Of a stretch of DNA of 64,000 nt, positions 34,101 to 46,100 are shown piece after piece (positions within the stretch are counted from its first letter, which is position 1; each line of letters begins with the position of its first letter). The notes under the pieces are model-generated. The model worked only from the letters and a program-made list of their open reading frames with translations. It was not told the DNA's origin and ran no database searches. A program made the translations under genes and the position numbers. The stretch lies in NCBI RefSeq assembly GCF_021462225.1, contig NC_061804.1:8669740-8733739 (forward strand), written 5' to 3'. Origin of the DNA: Girardinichthys multiradiatus. Taxonomy: Eukaryota > Chordata > Actinopteri > Cyprinodontiformes > Goodeidae.

Positions 34101-37100
34101 TTCTGACATGTTTTTTTAGTTGCAGATGCATGCTTTGATACAAATGTTCAAGTGTTCACTAAGGACATGCTGTGTTATTACTTTTTAGGCAATAAAATGT
34201 CAAATTACTTATTAAAAAGAAGGAATAAAAGTCTTGTTTACTTGTATTTCTCTTTCAAGTCTTTCTATTACTCATAAAATAAGTTTAAGTAGTAAAATCT
34301 GCAGAATGTAACCATTTTTAATCCAGTTAATCATCAGAATAAACTACATAATACTGGATTACTTAAATAATCGTTAGCTGCCGCTCTAGCTGTGCTACCG
34401 AATAATATAAAATAGCCCAGGCAGATGGTCATCTCATCATTTTATCACAGTTTGGACACCAGAGGGCGCTACATTTTCATGAGCTGCTGGATACTGCATG
34501 GAGATCATTTTATTAGTCATTTACATTAAGTTCTGCTTTATAATATTACGAAGAACTCCACTTCAGTACTGTAAAAGTTGAAATAAATGACCGTCAGTCA
34601 ACAAGCTTGTGACATGAGTCTTGTTGGATATCTGAGCTCTTTTCTAGGCAGAAATGTGAATTAGTTGGTTTCCTGGCATGAACACAGCAGCTAATTTTCA
34701 ATAAGGTAGGGTCGCCTGATTTATCCCTTCCAAAAGCAGGTTTGATGATTGTTTGTGATCATTGTCCAACAGGAACATCCAAGTTTCTAAATACCCCACC
34801 CAAGTGGTCACCATCTGAAGGAAGGAACTTTGTTAGAATACTCAGGAATGATCCAGGAATCACCAAGGGTCAATCCTGCCATCATCTGAAACCTGCACTG
34901 TCCACAGTAAGGACAGTTTTACATGACCATGAACCAGGAGAGTCCAGACAAAAATATTAACACCTTTAACGCTAACTGAAATCTACAGTTGCAGACAACA
35001 ACAAATCAAATGCCTTCAGGAGAGAAGATTAATGATCAGAATGACCAAGACTGAGCTCTTTGACCACAGTGAAGTGAGGAATGTTTGGAAAGGTCAAGGT
35101 GAGACATTGAAACCTAACTGCCATGCATGTTGGCGGCACCATCATGGTGTGGCAATACAACACTTAACGAGGAAGACTCTTCCTTGAATCACCCCTCCTT
35201 TGTTTCTCCTTCAGACCTACGACCCATCCTTAAGCTGGTGAAGAGAAGAAGTCAACGTCAAAGTAATTTCGTAGGTGTATTTAGAGGTCTGGGCAGGGTG
35301 AGGCATAGTTTAAAGTGATTTAGAATCACCAGTAGTTAATCCAAGGTGACCAACCTGTTGTATGCAATATTAATTGAAGTGTTTTATGCTGAGCTGTTTT
35401 GATTTGCTGTGCAAGTGTTGCTGAATCATGGACCGTGGATGCGATCAGCAAGGTGCATGTTCATGTTTCTGTCCAGCTGATCCCAAATCAGCCAGGAGTT
35501 AGAAGTTGGACTTTTAAAAGTTTTTCATTCAAAGCAGCTGCGGTCTGGACCTCGTGGCCCGATCACTCCTTTGTCCCAGTTTTATTACTGGAGTTTTTCC
35601 ACCGAGTTCCCGCCTCAGAGTTTTATGACCTTTTCTTCGAGATTTGGGGCAACCAGCTTTTAGTGGCTAAGGGCACGGCCCACCATCTACCAGCTGACCG
35701 TCGAGACATCAGAACACCAGGAGGACTTCACTTTCCAAGTAAACCCAAATTACACATTTTGTCCTTAACTGCTGGTTTGATAAACACTCAATGCGCATTT
35801 GTTTCATTTTATTACTATTTTTAGATAGTCATTTAAATTCCTTTTTGTAGAATAGTGCAGGTTTAGTTAGGTGAAGATTTTTGAACCAAAATAGTAATTA
35901 TATCAGGGCTATATGGTCTCAATAAATGTTCACATTTATAAAGAGAAGCGTTTGTGATTATTTCGTGCAAGAGTGATTTATCTGTCAAAAATAAGGTCAA
36001 AGTTCCCCCACCGAATGGTGGAGCAGCTGAATAAGCTGTGGCATTTAGTGTGGTTTTGGTTATTTATGACCAATTATTAATGATAATTAACTAATTGTAA
36101 TTATTAAGAGCTTTGAGTCCATAATCACAACACCAGAGGACATCTCTGATTTCTATTTGTAAGCAATGATTTTTGGTTAAAAATATTTTTTTTGAATTAT
36201 GATTTTTAATTATAATTTATGATAAATATTCATTAATCAATTATCATAATCCTTACAGTGTATGAATGTATATTTAGGGTCTGAGTGGATTAGAGAAAAT
36301 CTACCTATAATTGCTACTTTTGCACTAGAGCTGCACGATATCAAAAAACCAGGCGATATTCGATCATATTGGTGAATGTTGCAATAATAAGACTTCTGAT
36401 TAATAAAAAGTGTTCATGTCTTTCTGCTTTGGGTTCATAGCAAACACAGACCCCAGATATTGAGTCATCTATCCAGCTACTGTAAAAAAAAAAAAAAATC
36501 ATTAAATCCATCTCAGCAAACAGTTTTTATTGAAAAAGATGTCTGACGTTTCTGCAATGAAACAACTGAGCTGTAGTTTCTTAATGAATTGACCACCTTA
36601 CCATCTCTCTATGCTGCATTTAAGTGCCCCCATCATTACAGAGCCTGAATGCATGGTTCTGAACTAATAAATCAACATGTATTGCAGTAATAAATGAAAC
36701 TGACTTGATCCTAATCTTGATTTCCGAGTTAGACTCAAGCTATAACAAAGGGGAGCTATCAGCACCATTTGAACAAGAGCATTTCATTTCCTCTGCAAGT
36801 CAGATCGTCACATTTCATCATCTTTATGTCCTTATTTTTGAAAAGACACCACAATAAGGCAACATTTAGTGCTCATCGGTGAAAGTCAGTTTCTAATTTT
36901 TTAGACCCTTATTCACACAAAAACGAGCGTAGGTGTGTCTGCAACGGTATTTTGTTGTTTAGGTGTTGCGTTGACACAATGATTAGCTGTTTTTGGTGTT
37001 TTTCTGTGGCATGGTCATAGCGCCACCAATGGGCCCGGCTTACACACTACAGTGTTTTTTTCCAAACCGTTTTAGGCACGATATCGTTTTCGTCTCCGTG

Positions 37101-40100
37101 TGAAGAGTCTTAGTCCATTTCCACAGACGACCCACGAAACACTCTTTGGAGTGAAGGGCCCGGCTTTCACGTGGCTACCAAATGTACAACAAATTGAGAA
37201 AATAAAATTAATAGCTGATGGAATTATAATTCTCAATGAAACTGTGTGCATCTTGTGTAAGAGGTCAAAAATGTCAGACGTGAGAAAGAATGAAGCAGAA
37301 ATATTCACTAAGCAGGATGGTCTAGTGGCAGGACTCACCAACATCGGCTGGACGGGGGTCATGAGTAAAGCCTCCACGGTGAGGAGCTTCCTGGGTCCAG
37401 ACCCGTTGGAGGCCTCCTGCTGGTTTCTCAGGACTCTCTCAATCACATCGCCCAGATTACGGGAGGCCTTGAAGGCCTCGTACGCATTTGGATCGACAGC
37501 ATCCAAGCTGAATGAAGAAGCAGTGACACAGAATGAACCATTTATGAACAGAATCTGCAAGTGTTGACACAACACAGAGGCGCACAGAGGCAAACACGTA
37601 CACATGTTTGGCGCCAGCGTTCATCTTCAGGTCGTGCTTAATTAGTCTGATGGTGCATTTCAGGTCATTGCTGGTGCATCTGAGAATAAGAAACAGCAGA
37701 TTATAACAGAAGGTAGCTGTGAGGCCAATAAACAAGCTAAGCCTTTTAGAAAGCAGATCAAAGTTTATGTGCATAAGGTTTTAAAATAAATACAGCACCC
37801 TGTGCACTCATTGGCTACCCTGGTAAAGACATAAAATAAATATATCTTCAACTGCAGAAGCTTTTCGTTTTCTTTTTACTAAATAACTGGTGCCACAATT
37901 TTTACCACCAACAACAATTCATAAAACAGATCTCCAACACATTTTATAAATATAAACTATACTTTTAAAAAGTAAAAAAGGATCTAGAAACTTTAAATTA
38001 ATAATTCAAGACTTTGGGTTCTCTGTTATAAAAATGTGAAAGAGGAGTCGTTTCTTTTCACAATCAGAAAGACAGGAGAACATTAAGTAAGTTGGGTGTG
38101 TCATAGCAACGATTAAACGAGACTTGATGGGGACAAACGTTTATTTTGCCAACATGCACGGTGGCATCGTTGATCTGAACACCGCGGTCACAGATCTGCT
38201 CTGTGCTCGCCATGGAGGACTGCTAGCTGGAGAGAGGCGCCAAAACCAAAAGCAGCCACTTGGGTTTATAATTTAATTTTGCTAGCATTGCAGCAGATTA
38301 CGAGCGAGATTAGGGGCAGTCGCTCCAAGCAGAACAGAAGTCTCTGAGGTGGAATAAAAGGTTTGTCTGAGGAAAAAAAAAGTGGTTTGAGTTTGTGGTT
38401 GTTAGACTGTGCCAACAAGGTCTTTACATGTAATGCTAATTAAACTTTTGTTTAAATCAACCAGTGCAACTACAGCCAAATGTTCTACAAAATAAAATCT
38501 GCAAAAAAAAACAAAGATATGTTGGCCCAACAGCCATGGGAACAGGTTACATTTAGAGTAAACAGACTGGGTAGGAAATCCAACACCACAGGCCTTAAAC
38601 TGCAGGTAAATACTTGTTAAAGAGCAAAGAAACCTATGCCCCTTTTCCACTGGCTCGATTTGGCCCTACTCGACTCCAGTCGGTTCGCTATGAGAGCGTT
38701 TCCACAAACATTCCCCCCAAAACACACAAAACAATACCACCATGAAACAAGTTTGGTTCGGACATTCATTGACGGTCCTTAGGTGAACCAGCGTCTGCAG
38801 GAGGGGGGAGCGGGCAGAGAGCAGCTGCCCATAATCAGACTGCCTTAATCGGACCAAACAGGAGGACGAGCCCGCTGAATCTGCAGAGCACGAATATGCA
38901 ATCGCCAACCTAAAACTAACTTCAAAGATCACAAGTCAGCGGTTTTGCGCTTTTAAGTCCTTGTCTTCGTTATTGCCATGGCTCCTGCCGCAGCCCCTCA
39001 CATCAGAACTCCTGAGCCTTATTTTATAAGTTCTGGCTGGGCTGTGGTCCAGATGATTATCCTAGTGGATTACTTTATACATGAAAAAAAAAATAAATAA
39101 CACATTCTTGCATATACATCAGTACAAACGTTATTAGTATTTCATTTATTTATCTTTCTATTTTCTATTTATTTTTAATCATTTCACGCAGATTAATGTG
39201 ACAATGTAACACGGTAACGTTAATAGCAGCACAGCGCCCTACACTCATGGCTGGAGGCGGGGCTTCAGTCGCCATAGCTTCAGCCGTTGGCGGGTCAGTG
39301 GAAACACAAATGGTACCGCACCGAGTAGAGCGAAACCGAGTGGTGCAGAGCCGCACCGGCTAAAACGAGCCAGTGGAAAAGGGGCACTAGTGAATCTTGT
39401 GCAGGCAATTTCATTAATCATTTCCTTTCAGTTTTCTGTTTCTTCTTATACATGATTTTATACAGGGCTTTAATGAACTGTGAGCTTTGGTCCGATAAAA
39501 GAAGTTGAGCTTTTCAGCAACAAACACTCTGGGTGGGGTGTGGTGTGAAACAAAGGATGAACACATGAAATGCCCACTGTCAAGTACGTAGAAGGACCTG
39601 TGATGCTGTGGGCCTGTTTCTCTTTAAAAGGATCTGGAAATGAGTGGATGTCATAATTAACTCTTTGAACTACTAGGACAGTTTAAATACAAATCTGGTG
39701 TTCTCTGGCCGAAACCTGAAAGTGGGCTGTTATCGGGCCTTTTGACAGGATAATAATCCCAGAAATGGTTCGGCAGAGACAAAAATCAACCTTCTTCCAA
39801 AGCTGTGTCAGTACCCCAGACCTAAACACTATAGAAAACCTGCAGGATGAGCTGAAGAGAAGAGAACATCAGAGAGGACCCAGGACCTCTGGATGTTGAA
39901 GGACAAACCTAAAGGCTGTCCTATTGATAAAGGCAGGGCAGGTTTTTGGAAAGTATTAACATGCCCATACATTCTGTACATCTTTAACTTCACTGCAATT
40001 ACTTTGAGTTTACATCTTTCAAAACTATATTAATGATGGATAAACCTAGTCTGCATGTTTTCTGTCGTGTGGGCTAAAAGTCAAATAACTGTCGTTATAA

Positions 40101-43100
40101 TAAATGTATAAGTGAGTGTCTGACATGCCTTTGGCATACAACGAAAGCAGGAAAAAAGCTGTACGGATGCCAACAACAACAACGAGCAGAAAGAAAACAT
40201 TGTGTCCATCCCGAGCACAGCAGAAAACCGTTCTTTTACCGGGTGATCTGGTCTGACCGATGGAAAACTGAGTGTGGAGTGCGTTACTTTTTGGCGATGC
40301 TCTCCAGCTCGCTCTGCTGCTCGTCCTCCTTTGTTAGCTGAGCAAGGCGGGTCAAGGACGCATCTACTTCTTGGATTGTAAGGAGGCTCTTGGCAGCAGG
40401 AGGAAAAGATTTACTGTCCTCGAAGAAGATCCTCACGGTCTCGGACACGTCGCCCTTCGAGGAAAAAAAAACCAAGAATTAGTTGTTCAAATAGGGATGG
40501 CCAACCGCCTCCAGAAACATAAAAAGGCAACAAGATAGAAGCAAACACCGGTTGTTAATATTAGCCCAGTTTTACCTATAGGGTCGATACAGATATGATT
40601 AAAAATGACTAATATCAGCCAACACCAATGTTAGTGCAGATACATCATGCATCACTAGTTCAAAAGCTGCTTTTACAGGCATGAACATCCATCATTATTA
40701 GTGACGGTCTCAGGTGACGGCAACTTGCCCTAAAACACTGAGGACACCTCTAAAGGTTTTATAAAGGCATCACAATCACAAAAGTTGGCTAAAAGCCTAA
40801 TATTATGTTCTGATGTACAGGGGTTGGACAATGAAACTGAAACACCTGTCATTTTAGTGTGGGAGGTTTCATGGCTAAATTGGACCAGTCTGGTAGCCAG
40901 TCTTCATTGATTGCACATTGCACCAGTAAGAGCAGAGTGTGAAGGTTCAATTAGCAGGGTAAGAGCACAGTTTTGCTCAAAATATTGAAATGCACACAAC
41001 ATTATGGGTGACATACCAGAGTTCAAAAGAGGACAAATTGTTGGTGCACGTCTTGCTGGCACATCTGTGACCAAGACAGCAAGTCTTTGTGATGTATCAA
41101 GAGCCACGGTATCCATGGTAATGTCAGCATACCACCAAGAAGGACGAACCACATCCAACAGGATTAACTGTGGACGCAAGAGGAAGCTGTCTGAAAGGGA
41201 TGTTCGGGTGCTAACCCGTATTGTATCCAAAAAACATAAAACCACGGCTGCTCAAATCACGGCAGAATTAAATGTGCACCTCAACTCTCCTGTTTCCACC
41301 AGAACTGTCCGTCTGGAGCTCCACAGGGTCAATATACACGGCTGGGCTGCTATAGCCAAACCTTTGGTCACTCATGCCAATGCCAAACGTTGGTTTCAAT
41401 GGTGCAAGGAGCGCAAATCTTGGGCTGTGGACAATATGAAACATGTATTGTTCTCTGATGAGTCCACCTTTACTGTTTTCCCCACATCCGGGAGAGTTAC
41501 GGTGTGGAGAAGCCCCAAAGAAGCGTACCACCCAGACTGTTGCATGCCCAGAGTGAAGCATGGGGGTGGATCAGTGATGGTTTGGGCTGCCATATCATGG
41601 CATTCCCTTGGCCCAATACTTGTGCTAGATGGGCCACTGCCAAGGACTACCGAACCATTCTAGAGGACCATGTGCATCCAATGGTTCAAACATTGTATCC
41701 TGAAGGCGGTGCCGTGTATCAGGATGACAATGCACCAATACACACAGCAAGACTGGTGAAAGATTGGTTTGATGAACATGAAAGTGAAGTTGAACATCTC
41801 CCATGGCCTGCACAGTCACCAGATCTAAATATTATTGAGCCACTTTGGGGTGTTTTGGAGGAGCAAATCAGGAAACGTTTTCCTCCACCTGTATCACGTA
41901 GTGACCTGACCACTATCCTGCATGAAGAATGGCTTAAAATCCCTCTGACCACTGTGCAGGACTTGTATATGTCATTCCCAAGACGAATTGACGCTGTATT
42001 GGCCGCAAAAGGAGGCCCTACACCATACTAATAAATTATTGTGGTCTAAAACCAGGTGTTTCAGTTTCATTGTCCAAACCCTGTATCTATGAGAGCTGGT
42101 GGACAACAGACCTTCTCCAGATCCCGCACCATATCTTCGTGGTTGGATCTGAAGGTGCGGCTGAACAGTTTTACTATCTGCTTATCATTCAGGTTGTAAA
42201 CACTTTTAACCACTCCTGGCAGGAGCAGTTTTACCGTCAGGTAAAGATCTCCATGGAACTTATCTGAGGTAGGATGGAAGAGAATAAGTCAGAAAAACCA
42301 AGAACAGGATGAGATGTCACAATATAAACAAAGAACAACAAGAAAATGACACCTCCTCCTGTGCCCTTCTTCAGGAACTTCTCTATAATCTGTGTCTTGG
42401 TGTTGTAGCTGTTGTTCTCAGCCACCATTGCACAGAGCTTGCGAAACTCCCTGAGGAGGCAGTCCTTGTGCTGAGGGTCACAAAGCTGAGCGGACAAGGG
42501 GCTGCCTCCGCTGGCTTTGGCTGGGGAAAGTGATGGTCCAGGGCTGCTGGAGCTGCCGGCCTTCGCAGCTGACAAGACAGAGGGAAGCAGGGCGGTAAAA
42601 ACTCATTTCCACTCTTATCTTTCAGACAAATTTGCAGCAGATTCTGAAAACTTTATACATTTTTCCTCCAGTTAAACTAAGTGTGCTTTTATCACTACCC
42701 TACACCAAACACTAAAGTTGCGGCCAAAGATTTGAGACTGAGAGAAATCATGGGTTTCTTACCAACTCCTGCTTCTGTTTTTAATGGTGGTAATTTGCAT
42801 AGAAGCAGACTTATCAGACTGATCCACAAAAACTTTACACAGCTTTACTGTTGCCATAAAATTCACCTCCTAGTGGCATAATTTCAATGATCTTATGGTC
42901 GGCTAAGAAGGACGTTTTACTGAGGACAGGGCAGCTGGTTAAGAATTAGAAGAACACAATGACTGGCTTAAAATCCTTCTTTAGTCAACTATGGTTACCT
43001 CCAACAAAGCGTGCGGTCGTCGTCAGTAAAGTAGTGCCAGGAAGAGCGCATACAAATCCAACACTTATCAAATCATCAATAACATCTAGGAGACAGCTTC

Positions 43101-46100
43101 AGGGAGCTGAAAAAAGCTCAGAAACTGTCTCCTAAAGAGGGTTTAACCAAGGGATCAGAATGCCACCAGTGCAGAGCTTGCTTAGGAATGGCATAACTTT
43201 TCTCCCTTCAAACGGTTTGGGTCATTTGGAAAAAACATTTTGTGGAGGAAAAAGGTGAGTGCTATGTTTGGGGTTTTCTCTTCTTCAAGGGAGTGGGCTC
43301 AGTCACAGTTCTACCAACAAACACCATCATGGAGAAGGAATTGGATCAAAACATCACAGGGAACTTGTTGATGAACAATCCTTTTTCCAGTACTATGGAG
43401 CAACATGTAACATAGTCAAAATGATAACCAAGTAGCTCAGATATCAAAACATTGAACACTTGGGTCCATGGCCCTAAACTACCCAGATCATATTACCTTT
43501 TGTGCCACATTGTTAGTCCTCAAACAGTGAAAGGACAGAAAAAAACTGCAACAACCTCTACAGACTGGTAAAGCAAGAATTGGTTGCCATCGGTCAGAAC
43601 AGAAAAAAAAACATTCATACAAGAAATATAAACAGCTTCCATAAACGTCCATAAAGTGTGTTTTTCAAAAAGAAGCCTTTGAAACTAATGAAATGTACTC
43701 GTACTCGTTGTCTTCATCTTATCCGGAGCAAGGTTGTGACCCTATCCCCAGACAAGTCCTCTAGCTCCTCCAGGGGCAGCCCAAGGCGTTCCTAGGCCCG
43801 CCGGGAGACACTGTCCCGCCAGCGTGTCCTGGGCCGTCCCCTGGATCTCATCAAGGTGGGATGTGAAGGGAACATCTCCCGAGGATGGCGTCCAGGGGGC
43901 ATTCAAAACAGATGCCCAGGCCACCTCAGCCGACTCCTTTCGATGTGGAGGAGCAGTGGCTCTACTACAAGTTTTTCAGGTCATGATCCAAAGTTCATGA
44001 GCGCTGGCGAGGGTAAGTAACGTAGACCAATCGGTTCCACGTTCTTACCCCTCCGGCTCAGCTCTCTCTTCACCACAACGTACTGGTGCAGCGTCCGCAT
44101 TACCGCTGCAGTGGAAACGGTAATTCCACACACCAGAGACACATGATAAATACATATATCCATGTCTATGCAGTTACATAAGTGGATATTAAAGCATGTG
44201 CAAAGTAGAGCAGCTTTTAAACAGTGGCTTCATTATCATTACAACTGACTAGTTGTACACTTAAGGTTTTCAAAGGCAGTCTAGTTGGAACTGTATTTAG
44301 GGCTGTAGCCTATCTCAGAGCGACACAATGTGAGCTGCCCGTATCCATACAGCTGCTGACCACGCTGGGGTTCCAATAGCAACAAGTGAATTTCAGGTGG
44401 CAGATAAATTCGGTATGTTCCAGTCAACCCTGAGCCAAGAAACATCCCTGGCTGTTTTGGATAGAATATCTTTACAAAAGCCCAGTTTTTAAAATCCCTA
44501 TCTAATATAGCCTAACAGGCAAAAGAACAAATTTCTGCGAGAGGCACTTTTCCTAATGCGACTGAAGCATCGACCGCACACACACTGCTGTAACAGCACA
44601 GTAACAGGAGCATTTGTTTTGTATGTTAACAGGAAGTTATTTTGTTCAATCGATGAATAAACCATATGTGATCTCCAAACGCACCCAACCACCATTTTGG
44701 AAAGGTCGTCTAGATTAATGCACAGTCGCACATGCAGGGGTGTGACATGAAGACATGATCCTGTCTTCAAAGCATTACTACTAGCTACGTTTGCAAGCAC
44801 ATCATTTCACTATTGGATTAAAATGTATTCGGATTGTACCGTTTATATGGACATAAGTAATCGGAATAAAATATTCTGTTAACATCTAGTCAGAGCGACT
44901 GGCCACTGAAGGCGGAAATACGTCACGTTGAGGTAGGGCACACGTGCGTACTCAGGTCAGCTTGCCTCATTCAGAATAACTTGATCCTGTCAAGCATTTA
45001 CATGCATGTCTTTCGGATTGTCAATTGGCATAAACCACCCCTCTCAATCGGATTATTTCATTCCGATCCTGTCGAATACGATCAGAATATTCAAATCTTT
45101 AGTCCAATCGGCTGTTTTTCCAATGACCTATATCCATGTAAACGTAGCTACTTGACTTCCTGTTATTTGCTGGTAAAACTACAGCTTCAAAGCATTCTAG
45201 CGAGCCCAAGTCCCTCTGTGTTGGCAGTAGACGTAAAACGCACATACACATCACACGCACAGAATAAATTCACATATATCTGGATATTTAAATGTGGCCG
45301 AGTCAAGGGAGGAGTCTGGTATTCCCTCGTGTACAGTCAATTCCACGCTGATTGGAAAGTACAAAGAAAATGTGCTTGGATCCTTTTTATTTATATTAAG
45401 TCAAACTTCTAAAATGAATCATCAAAGGAATATAGCTTGCCTGGCCTCTGGATGACCACCATCAATGGTTTCAGGTAACAGCAGTACTGAACGACTACCC
45501 TTTGTACCAATCTAGTGCAAACGTATTTTACCAGTGAAGCCAGAAAACTTCCTTGGAGCATTGGCAGAGGGGTCAGCAGGAGGAGCCATAAGGTGACCAG
45601 ACGTGTTCAACTTGGCCTGGACCTTCTTTTTTGGACTTGCATTGACTTTTGCCATCAGGTCTACAAGACAAGAGGTTTGACATCAATGAAGGCAAATAGC
45701 AGATTGTAAGCATTGAGTTTGGAATATGAAAGAATGACTTCTAAATGAACCAGATGATGACATTTATCAATGTTTTATTGCTCATTCATTTCACCTTCTC
45801 ATCCTCAACGTTATAGATATTATGAAACACATTTTATGTTGTTTCTAAAAACAGGTTGTGTGTAAAGAGATCCTTTCAGAGGTAAATCTTCATACCAAGT
45901 ACAGGTGATGCTGGTATGTATCGATAAACCTGTGGATTTACCAGGTAAGATGACCACCTCTTGAACTAGAAGCATTTACGACATTTAAAGATTCTCATTG
46001 AAATAATAAAAACCCAGTAAAATAGCTGCAGTTTAAACTTAGATTGAGCAAGGAGAGCCTCTCCACTGTACCTGAAATGTGTTTATTAATGACGTCTTTG

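Larger units (their letters stand above)
32002..37338 (-). other. Large lig3 intron 7
   Basis: 5.3 kb. Contains a Tc1 terminal fragment (about 32060-32300), a + strand Tc1 relic (34740-35170), an unexplained 141-codon frame at 35399-35824, and a poly(A) run at 36483-36498. The rest is AT-rich without recognised content. Confidence 0.8.

Noticed and set aside
36483..36498. Poly(A) run as the tail of a processed pseudogene
   Set aside because: No upstream coding similarity or flanking duplication was seen.
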